From positions 186,001 through 250,000 of the forward strand of contig JAFOLH010000014.1 of NCBI GenBank assembly GCA_017419405.1: 64,000 bases of DNA, written 5' to 3'. The position numbers and the translations under genes were made by a program. Every line of letters begins with the position of its first letter. Within the stretch, counting starts at the first letter, position 1. Below are positions 1 to 9,190 of this stretch, piece by piece. The notes below the pieces were generated by a model. It did not search any database. It saw only the letters and a program-made list of their open reading frames with translations, and was not told the DNA's origin. This stretch comes from Renibacterium sp. Its GTDB lineage: Bacteria > Actinomycetota > Actinomycetes > Actinomycetales > Micrococcaceae.

Positions 1-951
1 ACGGTTTTTGCCGGAAAGCAGCTGATCCAGGTGGACCTGCAGGGTGCCCTTGGAGAAGTCGATTTCGATCACTTTGTTCTTCGAGGTGATCGGTTGCGCC
101 AGGATCTTCTTGAAGATCTCTTCCTGCATATTCGACTTGACGACGCCTTCGAGCGAAGCGCCCACCGGCAGTGCCGCAAGCAGCTTGGTGAGATCGAGCA
201 ACTGCTTCGACTGGGTTTCGATCGTCCGGTCGATCTGGCCGATCGCGTCGTAGACCACGCCGGCGGCCTTTTCGACTACCGGGGATTTCACCAACAGGCT
301 GGCTTCGGCAACCCGGTATTGCCCGGCACCGCCGACGCCGTCCGGGTCGAGAAACTTGCCGTCTTTCGCGGTGACTTCGGCGCCGCCTGCACCCAGAAGC
401 ACATCCGCCTGGCTGAGCGCCAGGTTCGTCAATCCGTCCAGGCCCAGCTTTTTGAACAGTGCCAGAAGGTTGATCCGGGCTGCACCGAAGTCCCCTTTGG
501 CTCCGTCCAGGGTCAGCGAACCGTCCGCGCCGGCCAAGCCGCTGATCGCGTGCGCATCGCGGGGGCCCGAAGCCTGGGATTCGGAAAGCAAGGCGCCCAT
601 TTGCCCGAAGTCGATCAGATCGGTGATCGGCAGGGAGAGGCTTCCGAGCGAAACCACCTGCTTGCCGAGGACCCCGATGTTGAGCGGTTCCCGGTTCGGA
701 CCGGGGTTGGTTTTGCTCGATGCCTCGGAAAGCGCGCCGCCGACCAGATCTTTTCCAGCGATGCTGGAGTTGATCACGCTTGCGGCCGCCTCGGCAGGCT
801 CATCGATGTGTTTGTGGACGTCGGCAATAGCTGGAAGGCCGCTGGTGCTGATTGCAAGCGCCGAGACGACGCCAACCGCAACCAACCTCCCCAACCCTCT
901 TTTCGCGAATGCAGCAACTTTGCTGCTACCGCGGTGCTTACTTGTGTTCAC
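1..951 (-). CDS. Choice-of-anchor G family secreted protein (N-terminal part; 3' end outside window)
   Basis: The minus-strand frame opens with GTG at 951 behind a strong GAGGAGGA ribosome-binding site and stays open for 317 codons to the window edge, so the C-terminus is missing. The N-terminus is basic and is followed by a hydrophobic stretch at about residues 20-42, which is a Sec-type signal peptide. After it come segments such as ASVINSSIAGKDLVGGAL and PGPNREPLNIGVLG, which match the pattern of actinobacterial choice-of-anchor G proteins. These are surface or secreted proteins whose C-terminus usually carries a sorting or anchoring signal, here not visible. The function of the family is unknown; a role at the cell surface is inferred. 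Long plus-strand open frames over the same bases are shadows of this gene. Confidence 0.8.
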   Translation of the reverse strand, partial: MNTSKHRGSSKVAAFAKRGLGRLVAVGVVSALAISTSGLPAIADVHKHIDEPAEAAASVINSSIAGKDLVGGALSEASSKTNPGPNREPLNIGVLGKQVVSLGSLSLPITDLIDFGQMGALLSESQASGPRDAHAISGLAGADGSLTLDGAKGDFGAARINLLALFKKLGLDGLTNLALSQADVLLGAGGAEVTAKDGKFLDPDGVGGAGQYRVAEASLLVKSPVVEKAAGVVYDAIGQIDRTIETQSKQLLDLTKLLAALPVGASLEGVVKSNMQEEIFKKILAQPITSKNKVIEIDFSKGTLQVHLDQLLSGKNR

Positions 952-1692
952 CAATCCTCCTCGAAACGAATTTGATAGCGGGTGACGATGGAGGAACGAA
1001 TCGCGCCTGCCCGGCAAAGACTCGACACCCGATGAAAGGAAACAGTTATCACTCAACCGTTTCAACTATGCATACGTCAAGACTTTCCAATGAATTTGCT
1101 ATGACAAATCTGAGATGTTTTGGATTTCCCACAGGATCGCAAAATTTCGAGACGCCCGGTTGCGCTTATTTGACTTGTCGAAAGGCCGCCGGACGCCGGT
1201 CGGCTCCGGAATGCGACTGAAGAAATCGCCAAAAATCCCTGCTACCACGGGCATCTGCACCCAAACAGGAAGCCGACAGAAGCAGCCCGCAGTCCGTCAA
1301 GGAATGGCGGCATGGCTCAGGAATTCAAAAAGCAAAGTAATATCTACTAGACGGCCGGCCCGCGTGAAAACTATTTACGCAACAGCGTGACGCCAAAATT
1401 ACTGGATGCATTCAGGGTAATCCCAGGCTTCTTCGACCTATTTCGGAGGAATAGCCAATTCGGTGAACCAAATTGCATTGAATTAGCTGATTGGCTATGG
1501 GCAAATATCTTGTCGGATACAATCAGAAGCCCGATCAGGTATGGACAAATTTGAACTCTTCGAACATTGGGATTCTTTCCAATGCAGGAACCTATCGGCA
1601 GCTGCGCCGGCCTGGTTCTGGTTCTGGCCGAGCACGGTGGGCGGACTCGGGGCACGGACTCGCCGAAGAACCGGCCGGGTCCGGGACCGAAC
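952..1692. other. Non-coding gap with no recognisable gene
   Basis: About 740 bases lie between the anchor-G gene and signal peptidase I. The middle, roughly 1300-1600, is clearly more AT-rich than the surroundings. Short open frames exist on both strands, but none has a convincing start, ribosome-binding site or family resemblance. The right-hand part has degenerate GGTTCTGGTTCTGG and CCGG-rich stretches close to the 3' end of lepB, without a clean hairpin. It presumably holds the promoter of the anchor-G gene. Nothing further can be supported. Confidence 0.5.
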
Positions 1693-2415
1693 TCAGTAGT
1701 CGGCTTTGTCGGTTCCCAGCACTCGGATCCGATTGAGCGGCCAAGCGATCACCGAAGCGGTGCCCACGATGTCTTTGCGCGCGATGAACCCCTTCAAAGG
1801 CGCATCCGGGTGGAATCGGGAATCCGCGGAATCCGGGCGGTTGTCACCCATCACCCAGTACTCGTCGGCCGGTACCTGCACGTCGAACGGCACCAAAGCC
1901 TCGGGCGGTGTCGGCACCGCATAGCTCTCGTCCACGGCTTTTCCATTGATCGAAATCCGGCCCTGCGCATCGCAGCAGCTCACCCGGTCACCGGGCACCC
2001 CGATGATCCGCTTGATCAAGTAGTCATTGGACGGGTCAGGCGCCAGGCCGATGAACACCAACGCGCTTTCGACGATGTTCGGCGCCGGCTTCGTTTCTTG
2101 CGGCAGCCAGCCTTGGGTGTCCTTGAACACCACGATGTCGCCGCGCTGGTAACCGGTGAAGTTCGGGCCGATCTGGTTGGCAAAGATCCGATCCCCGACC
2201 AGCAGGGTTTGCTCCATGGACGGGGACGGAATGAAAAACGGCCGGAACAAGAAGGTCTTGACCACGAAGGAAAGCGCCACAGCGATCACCACGACGATCG
2301 CGATCTCTTTCAACCAGCGCCACGATCTGCCTTTGCCCGGCTTCGCGGGCTCCGGCCTGGATCCACCCTCGGGACGTCCGTCGCCGGACTCTGCTGCTTG
2401 TTCGCCGCTGCTCAT
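1693..2415 (-). CDS. lepB: Signal peptidase I
   Basis: Membrane-bound serine protease that removes signal peptides from exported proteins. Counting from the chosen ATG at 2415, the protein has a short cytoplasmic tail rich in Pro, Gly and Lys, one membrane segment at about 38-56, the box PSPSMEQTLLVGD with nucleophile Ser66, the general-base Lys135 in YLIKRIIGVPGD, and the conserved GDNRPDSADSR box near the C-terminus. All type I signal peptidase boxes are present and the length is normal for actinobacteria. An in-frame ATG 12 codons upstream (2451) is also possible. I prefer 2415 because the extra residues (MARSAVWKNGIG) do not look like a LepB N-terminus. The gene stands alone, divergent from the GntR gene. 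Confidence 0.93.
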   Translation of the reverse strand: MSSGEQAAESGDGRPEGGSRPEPAKPGKGRSWRWLKEIAIVVVIAVALSFVVKTFLFRPFFIPSPSMEQTLLVGDRIFANQIGPNFTGYQRGDIVVFKDTQGWLPQETKPAPNIVESALVFIGLAPDPSNDYLIKRIIGVPGDRVSCCDAQGRISINGKAVDESYAVPTPPEALVPFDVQVPADEYWVMGDNRPDSADSRFHPDAPLKGFIARKDIVGTASVIAWPLNRIRVLGTDKADY

Positions 2416-2531
2416 GCCGATTCCGTTCTTCCAGACCGCTGACCTTGCCATTCTGCCCCACCGCAGGGGAGATTTTGCAGACGCGCCCCGCAGCGTCAGC
2501 TGTGGATTGATCTGATGAATAGAATTTGCAT

Positions 2532-3221
2532 ATGGCCCTGACCGATGAAGCGATGAACAAAATCAAAGACATGATCCTGGCCGGCGAGCTCTCCGCCGGG
2601 GACCGCCTGCCGCCGGAGAAGGAGCTGAGCGAAAAACTGGGCCTTTCCCGCAGCTCGCTCCGCGAAGCAGTCAAGGCACTGGAGATCGTCCGGGTTCTGG
2701 ACGTGCGGCGAGGCGACGGGACTTACGTCACCAGCTTGGAACCGCAACTGCTCAACGAGGCGATTTCCTTCGTGGTCGACCTGCACCGGGACAGCACCGT
2801 CTTGGAGATCTTCGCGGTGCGCAGGATGCTCGAGCCGGCCGCCGCCGGTCTGGCCGCCGGGAACATGACCGCGGAGGGCATTGCCGAGCTCCGGGCGAAT
2901 ATCGCCTCGGTGACGGCCGGCGAAACTTCGGTCGAAGACCTGGTGGAACACGATCTGAAATTCCACCAGCTGGTCAACCGGGCCAGCGGCAACAACTATC
3001 TGATGAGCTTGTTGGAGAGCATGTCCAGCAGCACCATCCGGGCCCGGATCTGGCGCGGCTTGACCCAGGAAGGTGCGGCCGCCCGCACGCTCAGCGAACA
3101 CGCCTCCATCGCCGACGCTCTGGAGCGCGGCGACGCCGAACTCGCCAAAGCACTGGTCACCGCGCACATCAGCGGCGTCGAGACCTGGCTGCGCAAGGCC
3201 ATCGAAGAACCGCAAGCCTGA
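2532..3221 (+). CDS. GntR/FadR-family transcriptional regulator (likely of the fucose locus)
   Basis: The N-terminal winged helix-turn-helix (about residues 1-65, with LPPEKELSEKLGLSRSSLREA) is typical of GntR. It is followed by an all-helical FCD ligand-binding domain with the metal or ligand residues expected of FadR types (EHDLKFHQLV, EHASI, TAHI). The ATG at 2532 is chosen over the TTG two codons earlier. No Shine-Dalgarno sequence is obvious, so the transcript may be leaderless. The gene converges on the fucose-catabolic operon, so control of that operon is a reasonable inference. FCD regulators usually sense a sugar acid or other small carboxylate. A candidate operator is the palindrome at 10553-10563. 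Confidence 0.85.
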   Translation: MALTDEAMNKIKDMILAGELSAGDRLPPEKELSEKLGLSRSSLREAVKALEIVRVLDVRRGDGTYVTSLEPQLLNEAISFVVDLHRDSTVLEIFAVRRMLEPAAAGLAAGNMTAEGIAELRANIASVTAGETSVEDLVEHDLKFHQLVNRASGNNYLMSLLESMSSSTIRARIWRGLTQEGAAARTLSEHASIADALERGDAELAKALVTAHISGVETWLRKAIEEPQA

Positions 3222-3248
3222 ACCCGGGCCGACCCGACGGACTCGGCG

Positions 3249-4226
3249 CTACCCGGGAATCAGTCCGCGTTCGGCCAAAGCCGACCACAGTTCCTCCGGG
3301 ATCACGTCCGCGGCCCGGTCCAGGTTCTGCTGCATCTGCTCCGGACTCGAAGCGCCGACGACGACGGCCTGCACCGCCGGGTGCCGCAGGCTGAAGGCGA
3401 GCGCGGCCGCCGGCAGGGCGACGTCGAACTCGTTGCAGACCGCGGCGATCTGCCGGGCCCTTGCGACCACTTCCGGCGGTGCCTGGGCGTAGTTGTAATG
3501 CGCATCATCGGGTACCGTGTTCCGGGCCAGCAGGCCCGAGTTGTACACCCCGACGTTGACCACTCCGACGCCGCGGTCCAGGCAGAGCGGCAATAGCTCG
3601 GTGAGCGCTGGCTGCTCCAACAGCGTGTAGCGGCCGGCCAGCATGACCAGGTCCAGATCCCCGCGGCGGACGCATTCGGCAGCGGCCTCGGCCGAGTTGG
3701 TGCCCACCCCGATCGCCCGCACCACGCCCTCGTCGCGGAGCCTGGCCAATGCCGGCAAAGCTTCGGTGATCCCGGCTTCGAGGTCGTAATCGTCCGGGTC
3801 GTGCAGGTAGGCGATGTCGATCCGGTCCACACCCAATCGCTGCAATGACCCCTCGATGCTTCGCCGCACCCCGGACTCGGTCGGGTCCCACTGCCGGGCC
3901 AGGTCCCCGGGGACATCGAACCCATCCGCCAGATCATCCGGGGTCGGTGCGGGATGGGGCACCAGGAGCCGCCCCACTTTGCTCGACAGCAGGAACGCCT
4001 CGCGCGGCTTCCCGGCCAAAGCTGCGCCCAGCCTCAGTTCCGAAAGCCCGAGTCCGTAGTGCGGCGCGGTGTCGAAATACCGCACTCCGCCCTGCCAGGC
4101 GGCCTCCACCGTCGCCGCGGCGACGGCGTCGTCCATCGCCCGGTAGAGATTCCCGATTCCGGCTGCGCCGAAACCCAGGGTGCCCCAGCGGGCAGCCGCG
4201 AGGTCCACGGTTCCGCCGGGCCTCAC
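3249..4226 (-). CDS. Aldo/keto reductase, probable L-fucose (D-threo-aldose) 1-dehydrogenase
   Basis: A single TIM-barrel aldo/keto reductase of 325 residues. The catalytic tetrad is visible: Asp52 and Tyr57 (RYFDTAPHYGLG), Lys83 (LLSSKVGR) and His142 (IAYLHDPDD). The pattern resembles the L-fucose/D-threo-aldose and L-galactose dehydrogenase branch, which oxidises the sugar to the lactone with NAD(P). The GTG start overlaps the stop codon of the upstream fucosidase by four bases (GTGA), so the two are translationally coupled. As last gene of the fucD-ABC-fucosidase operon it would perform the first oxidation of free L-fucose. Related enzymes accept several sugars, so the substrate rests mainly on context. 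Confidence 0.85.
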   Translation of the reverse strand: MRPGGTVDLAAARWGTLGFGAAGIGNLYRAMDDAVAAATVEAAWQGGVRYFDTAPHYGLGLSELRLGAALAGKPREAFLLSSKVGRLLVPHPAPTPDDLADGFDVPGDLARQWDPTESGVRRSIEGSLQRLGVDRIDIAYLHDPDDYDLEAGITEALPALARLRDEGVVRAIGVGTNSAEAAAECVRRGDLDLVMLAGRYTLLEQPALTELLPLCLDRGVGVVNVGVYNSGLLARNTVPDDAHYNYAQAPPEVVARARQIAAVCNEFDVALPAAALAFSLRHPAVQAVVVGASSPEQMQQNLDRAADVIPEELWSALAERGLIPG

Positions 4227-5524
4227 TGGCCTTCCTTGAGGAAAATCTCAATCACCGGAACCGCCACGCCCGGCTGCTTCACCGGCAACCGAAGGGTCAG
4301 CGTGCCGGCGGGCTGCGAACCCGGCATGGTGTTCTGCGCACCGATTCCTTCGACCACGCCGTGCATCGCGACCTCGGAGGCGTCGTGGAGCAGTTGTGCA
4401 TAGTCGACTTTGCCGTCCAGCCCCGGCAGGTGCACATGTTCGAAAGGCCAGGCGAACAAGTGCAGGTACAGCCGGTCCCCGCGCTGGGTGTACCGGGCGT
4501 CTGCCGGCGGGCTGAATTCCGAGGGGCCCGCTCCGTAGATCGAGCGGGCGTGCAAAGCCATCCAGTCCCCGATGCCTTGCAACGAGCCGATCGCCCGAGG
4601 ATCCAGATTGCCTCGCCCGGTCGGACCGACATTGAGCAGCATGTTCCCGCCTTTGGCCACTCCGTCGACGAGCATCCGGATCAGCATCGGCACGCTCTTG
4701 TAGTCGTCGTTGTCCCGGTCGTAGCCCCAGCTCCCATTGAGCGTCTGGCAGGCTTCCCAGACCAAAGGCCGGCCCTCGTCGTCGACCATCGGGCCGGCCG
4801 GCTGGTACTGCTCCGGGGTCACGAAGTCCCCCGGGATTTCCAGCCGGTCATTGACCACGATCTCCGGCTGGAGCTCGCGGACCAGAGCCAGGAGCTCCGT
4901 CGATCCCCAAGCGTCGCTGCCCTTGCCGCCCCAGACATGGTCCGGGTGCCCCTCGGGGTAGGAGGCCAAACCGTAGGAGAAGTCGAAGAACAGATAGTCG
5001 ATCCGACCGTAGTTGCTCAGCAATTCCCGGACTTGGCCGTGCAAATAGTCCCGGTAGCGGCTGATTTCCCGGGAGGCGTTGAGCGCAGCGGCATCCGGGT
5101 GGTTGCGCAACGGGTGATGCCCGTCGATCGGGAAGTCCGGGTGATGCCAGTCGATCAGCGAATGGTAGAAACCGACCTTCAGTCCGGCGGCCCGAACCGC
5201 GTCGACGTATTCGGCCAGCAAGTCCCGGCCGGCCGGCGTCTTGGCCGCCTGGTAGTCGGTCAGGGCCGAATCCCAGAGGCAGAACCCTTCGTGGTGCTTG
5301 GTGGTCAGCACCACGTATTTCATTCCGGCCCGCTTGGCGGCCTGCGCCCATTCACGGGGGTCGTAAAGGTCCGGGTCGAAGTGGCGCAGGTACTTTTGGT
5401 ACTCCTCGATTGAGGTCTGTTCCCGGGTCATCACCCATTCATGCCGGGCCGGCAGCGCGTACAGCCCCCAGTGCACGAACATGCCGAACCGTGCTTCGGT
5501 GAACCAAGGGGCGTGCTCGATCAT
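4223..5524 (-). CDS. GH29 alpha-L-fucosidase, intracellular
   Basis: Glycoside hydrolase family 29, 433 residues. The N-terminus WFTEARFGMFVHWGLYA, the segment KYVVLTTKHHEGFCLWDS (about 70-86) and the strand IDYLFFDFSYG, whose Asp181 is the likely nucleophile, fit the family. The C-terminal part, from about residue 345, forms the usual beta domain. There is no signal peptide, so fucosides must enter the cell first, consistent with the co-transcribed ABC importer. The product L-fucose would feed the aldo/keto reductase encoded immediately downstream with a four-base overlap. The acid/base residue cannot be assigned from sequence alone because it varies in GH29. Confidence 0.92.
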   Translation of the reverse strand: MIEHAPWFTEARFGMFVHWGLYALPARHEWVMTREQTSIEEYQKYLRHFDPDLYDPREWAQAAKRAGMKYVVLTTKHHEGFCLWDSALTDYQAAKTPAGRDLLAEYVDAVRAAGLKVGFYHSLIDWHHPDFPIDGHHPLRNHPDAAALNASREISRYRDYLHGQVRELLSNYGRIDYLFFDFSYGLASYPEGHPDHVWGGKGSDAWGSTELLALVRELQPEIVVNDRLEIPGDFVTPEQYQPAGPMVDDEGRPLVWEACQTLNGSWGYDRDNDDYKSVPMLIRMLVDGVAKGGNMLLNVGPTGRGNLDPRAIGSLQGIGDWMALHARSIYGAGPSEFSPPADARYTQRGDRLYLHLFAWPFEHVHLPGLDGKVDYAQLLHDASEVAMHGVVEGIGAQNTMPGSQPAGTLTLRLPVKQPGVAVPVIEIFLKEGQ

Positions 5525-5563
5525 GATCTTCCTTCTGCTGGTGTCCGGGCTGCTTTCCCGAGC

Positions 5564-6538
5564 CTACTGGTAAAGGTTCGCGGCGATCTTGGGGTCGTCG
5601 ATGTTCGTTTTGTCGTACCAGTAGAATCCGGTGTCGATCACCTTTTGCACGGTTTCGCCCTTGATCGCCGCCACCGCGGCCTTGACCGTCTCATAGCCGA
5701 TGCCCACCGGGTTCTGGGTCACCGCGCCGGCCATCAATCCGGACCTGATCGCATCGATCTGCGCTTTGCCGGAGTCGAAGCCCACCACGGTGATTTTTCC
5801 GGAAAGGCTGAGCTCCTGCACCGCGTTGACCACCCCGATCGCGGCGCCTTCATTCGTCCCGTACATCCCTTTGAGGTCCGGATTCGCGGACAGGATGTTC
5901 TTCGCGGCATCCGTGGATTTGAGCTGGTCGCCGTCGGCGTACTGGATGTCCGCAATGCTGATCCCCGGCGCGTTGGCCTTGAGCCAGTCGACGAATCCAT
6001 CCCGCCGGTCGGTGCCCGAGGTCGCGGTCTGCGAGTGCCCGATGATCGCGATCTTGCCCGAATTGCCGATCAGCCGGGCCAGGTTCTTGGCTGCCTCCGC
6101 GGCCGCTGCCTTGTTGTCCGTGGACGCGGTGGCCACCGGGATGCTCGAATCCACGCCCGAGTCGAAGGCGATCACCGGAATCTTGCGGTTTTTGGCGTCC
6201 TGCAGCACGCCCTCGGCGGCCTTGCTGTCCAACGCCGCCAGTGCCAACGCCTGCGGGTTCTTCGCCATCGCATTGCCCAACTGGTCCATCTGCTGTTGGA
6301 CGTTGGTCTCTTTGTCCGGACCCTCGAACGAGATGTCCACGTCGAACTCGGCGGCGGCCTTTTCCGCCCCCTGCTTGACCGACTGCCAGAACTGGTGCTG
6401 GAAGCCTTTCGAGACGATCGCGATATAGGCCTTGCCCCCGGACGATGCGCCGCCACTGGGCTGCGCGGTATCGCAGGCGGCCAGGGACACTGCGGCGACG
6501 GCGGCCAAACCGAAGGCCATGAATTGTCGTCTTTCCAT
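5564..6538 (-). CDS. Ribose-type sugar ABC transporter substrate-binding lipoprotein
   Basis: Periplasmic-binding-protein type I (ribose/galactose-binding) fold. The start is the ATG at 6538 preceded by AAGGGAG; the longer open frame upstream is spurious. A lipoprotein signal with the lipobox SLAAC puts the anchoring Cys at about residue 22. The mature part has the two Rossmann-like lobes, with AFDSGVDSS, IIGHSQTATSG and VVGFDSG resembling RbsB. It is the extracellular receptor for the permease and ATPase encoded upstream. The operon suggests L-fucose or a small fucoside as ligand. It is followed after about 40 bases by the fucosidase gene. Confidence 0.9.
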   Translation of the reverse strand: MERRQFMAFGLAAVAAVSLAACDTAQPSGGASSGGKAYIAIVSKGFQHQFWQSVKQGAEKAAAEFDVDISFEGPDKETNVQQQMDQLGNAMAKNPQALALAALDSKAAEGVLQDAKNRKIPVIAFDSGVDSSIPVATASTDNKAAAAEAAKNLARLIGNSGKIAIIGHSQTATSGTDRRDGFVDWLKANAPGISIADIQYADGDQLKSTDAAKNILSANPDLKGMYGTNEGAAIGVVNAVQELSLSGKITVVGFDSGKAQIDAIRSGLMAGAVTQNPVGIGYETVKAAVAAIKGETVQKVIDTGFYWYDKTNIDDPKIAANLYQ

Positions 6539-6611
6539 CGTTAAAACTCCCTTGTTCTCAGATGACGCGTTCTCATAAGGTGCGGATTCGGTGCGAGTGC
6601 GGGCAGCAGCC

Positions 6612-7640
6612 TCAAGTGGCCCTGCCGGTTTGTTTCCGGCGCAGGATGTCCAAGTAGACGGCAAGCAGAATCACGACCCCCACCGCGACGTTCTGCCATT
6701 CCTGCGGAATCGACATGATGCTCAAGCCGTTGGTGAGCACCGACATGATCAGCGCGCCGATCACGGTGCCCAGGATCGAGCCCTTGCCGCCTTGCAGTGA
6801 CGTGCCCCCGATCACGACGGCGGCAATCGCCTGCAGTTCCAGGCCCATGCCTCCGGCGGGCTGTGCCGAGTTCAACCGGGCGGCGGCAACCACCCCGGCC
6901 AGGCCGGTGAAGCAACCGGCCACGGTATAGATGATGATCTTCCATTTGGTGACGTTCACTCCGGAGAGCCGGGTTGCTTCCTCGTTGCTGCCGATCGAGT
7001 AGGTGTAACGGCCCAGGACCGTCTTGCCGAGCAGCAGGCCGGCCACGATCGCGGCAGCGAACAGGATGAACACCGCATTCGGGATGATCAGCCCCGGAAT
7101 CGATTTGCCCAACGCGAAGATCGTTTGGAACCCCTCGACTCCGCTGGTGTAAATCGGTTTGGTCCCGGAAATCACCAAAGCCAGGCCGGCGGCCACCATC
7201 ATCATCGCCAACGTGGCGATGAACGGCGGGATCTTCAGCAGCGCGACGAACAGCCCGTTCACGCAGCCGATCAGGGCGCCGAAGAGGATCCCGCCCAGAA
7301 CGCCCAGGATCATCGGCAGGCCCAGGTTCGTCATGAAGACCGCGGTCATCACGGCGCACAAGGTCATCCCGGTGCCGATGGACAAGTCGATGCCGCCGGT
7401 GATGATCACGAAGGTGGTGCCCAAAGCCAGGATTCCGGTCACCACGGTGGAGAGCAGGATGTTGGACAAGTTCGCCGATTGGTAGAACTTGTCGCTGGCC
7501 ACGGCGAAAAAGATCACCAAGGCCAACAGGCTGGCGAACGCCAGAAGCTGCTGGAGGCTGGCCCGCAACTTGGCCGCCCGGGCACTGCGCTTGACCTCGC
7601 GCACCGCATCGGCCGCGCGGTTCTGTTGCAAAAGCGTCAT
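6612..7640 (-). CDS. Ribose-type sugar ABC transporter permease
   Basis: RbsC/AraH-family inner-membrane permease, 342 residues with 8-10 predicted membrane segments starting at about residue 33. Diagnostic stretches are GTTFVIITGGIDLSIGT (near 95-111), IPPFIATLAMMMVA and the cytoplasmic coupling segment GSNEEATRLSGVNV. The start codon overlaps the stop of the upstream ATPase gene by four bases (ATGA), so the two are co-translated. It works as a dimer with the two-domain ATPase and the downstream binding lipoprotein. Substrate specificity cannot be read from the sequence; the gene neighbourhood points to fucose. Confidence 0.92.
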   Translation of the reverse strand: MTLLQQNRAADAVREVKRSARAAKLRASLQQLLAFASLLALVIFFAVASDKFYQSANLSNILLSTVVTGILALGTTFVIITGGIDLSIGTGMTLCAVMTAVFMTNLGLPMILGVLGGILFGALIGCVNGLFVALLKIPPFIATLAMMMVAAGLALVISGTKPIYTSGVEGFQTIFALGKSIPGLIIPNAVFILFAAAIVAGLLLGKTVLGRYTYSIGSNEEATRLSGVNVTKWKIIIYTVAGCFTGLAGVVAAARLNSAQPAGGMGLELQAIAAVVIGGTSLQGGKGSILGTVIGALIMSVLTNGLSIMSIPQEWQNVAVGVVILLAVYLDILRRKQTGRAT

Positions 7641-9190
7641 CGTGTTCCCTTCGCCGAACCCTGCGGCTCGAGTGTCCGTGTGGCCAACTCCATGATGTTT
7701 TCCTGGTTCGCCTGTTCATTGTCCAAAAATCCCGCGATCCGCCCCTCGGCCATGACTGCGATCCGATGGCTCAGCCGCAAAACCTCCGGCAGTTCGGACG
7801 AAATCATGATGATCGACTTGCCGTCCGCGGCGAGTTGGTTGAGCAGCGCATAGATCTCCTCTTTGGCGCCCACGTCGATGCCCCGGGTGGGTTCGTCGAA
7901 GATCAGGATCTCGCAATCCCGGACCAGCCATTTGGCGATCACGACCTTCTGCTGATTGCCGCCGGAGAGGTTCTTCACCGCCTGGTCGATGGACGGCGTT
8001 TTGATCCGCAGCTTCTGCACATACGACTCGCTCGCCTGCTTCATGCCCCCATTGCCCAGGAAGCCGGCACGGCTGAATTTCTTGAGCGAGCTGAGCACGA
8101 TGTTGTCTTTGACATCACGCTCGAGCATCAGGCCCAAATGCTTGCGGTCTTCGGAAAGGTACCCGATGCCCAGAGCGGCGGCGGCGGCCGGATTCGCGAT
8201 GCTCACCGGACGGCCGTGCAGCTCGATGGTCCCGGCGGCCATTTTGTCCGCGCCCACGATGGCCCGGGCCACCTCCGTGCGCCCGGCGCCCATCAGGCCT
8301 GCGAAACCCAGGATTTCGCCCCGGTGCAGTTCGAAGTCCACATCCTGCAGAAAGTTCTTCGAGCCTTGGCCGGCGCTGCCCCGGGCCCGGGTGCACAGCC
8401 CGGAGACTTTCAGCACCGTCTCCGCAGCGACCGGCGTCGTCTGCGGCCGCTGCTCGACCGCGATCTGCCGCCCGACCATCAGGGCGATCACCTCGGGCAC
8501 GGAGGTCTGCGCGGTGTTCAGGGTGTCGATGTATTCGCCGTCCCGGATCACCGTGATCCGGTCGGAAATCGCTTTGAGCTCCTCCATCCGGTGCGAAATG
8601 TAGATCACTCCGGTTCCCGGCTGCACGAAGTCGCGGATCAGTCCGTGCAGGACCGCCACCTCGGCATCGTTGAGCGCCGCCGTGGGCTCGTCCATGATCA
8701 GGATTTTGGATTCCCCGGCCAGCGCCTTGGCGATTTCCACCATCTGCTGCTTGGCAACCGTGAGCTCGCGCACCGGTTGGCGCGGATCCAGGTCGATCTT
8801 GATCCGGTCGAACAGCTCCTGGGCCTGTCGGTTCAAGGCCCGTTCGCTCAGGAACAAGCCGGCCCGCCGGGGCTCGGTTCCGATGAAGATGTTCTGCGCC
8901 ACGGTCAGATCCGGCATCAGATTGAATTCCTGGTGGATGATCCCGATGCCCAGTTCCTTCGCCCGTTTGGTATCCGAGATCAGCTCGGCACGGCCGGAGA
9001 TCTCGAAGCCGCCTTCGTCCGGAGTGTAGATTCCGGAGAGCAGCTTCATCAGGGTCGACTTGCCCGCGCCGTTTTCGCCGACCAGGGCCAATACCTCGCC
9101 GCCGTTGAGGTCCAAATGCATCTTGGACAACGCCCGGACGCCCGGGAAGCTCTTGCTGACCCCGCTGATCCGCAGCAGCTTCTCAGTCAT
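7637..9190 (-). CDS. Ribose-type sugar ABC transporter ATP-binding protein (two-domain)
   Basis: RbsA/MglA-type fused ATPase of 517 residues. The first nucleotide-binding domain has Walker [10 protein letters not shown] (38-46), signature [15 protein letters not shown] and Walker B ILIMDEPT. The second domain has a degenerate P-loop, [11 protein letters not shown], and the signature LSGGNQQKV with [16 protein letters not shown], the asymmetry usual for this family. The ATG overlaps the end of fucD by four bases, and its own end overlaps the permease start. It powers uptake of the sugar captured by the lipoprotein at 5564-6538. Confidence 0.93.
   Translation of the reverse strand: MTEKLLRISGVSKSFPGVRALSKMHLDLNGGEVLALVGENGAGKSTLMKLLSGIYTPDEGGFEISGRAELISDTKRAKELGIGIIHQEFNLMPDLTVAQNIFIGTEPRRAGLFLSERALNRQAQELFDRIKIDLDPRQPVRELTVAKQQMVEIAKALAGESKILIMDEPTAALNDAEVAVLHGLIRDFVQPGTGVIYISHRMEELKAISDRITVIRDGEYIDTLNTAQTSVPEVIALMVGRQIAVEQRPQTTPVAAETVLKVSGLCTRARGSAGQGSKNFLQDVDFELHRGEILGFAGLMGAGRTEVARAIVGADKMAAGTIELHGRPVSIANPAAAAALGIGYLSEDRKHLGLMLERDVKDNIVLSSLKKFSRAGFLGNGGMKQASESYVQKLRIKTPSIDQAVKNLSGGNQQKVVIAKWLVRDCEILIFDEPTRGIDVGAKEEIYALLNQLAADGKSIIMISSELPEVLRLSHRIAVMAEGRIAGFLDNEQANQENIMELATRTLEPQGSAKGTR

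Noticed and set aside
31-1390. Several long plus-strand open frames at the left edge
   Set aside because: They mirror the real minus-strand anchor-G gene or lie in the gap after it; no ribosome-binding sites or family features.
1371-1655. 94-codon minus-strand frame in the gap before lepB
   Set aside because: No ribosome-binding site, mixed composition and no recognisable family; probably chance.
5441-6544. 367-codon plus-strand frame opposite the sugar-binding lipoprotein
   Set aside because: High-GC shadow rich in Arg, Gly and His, with no start signals.
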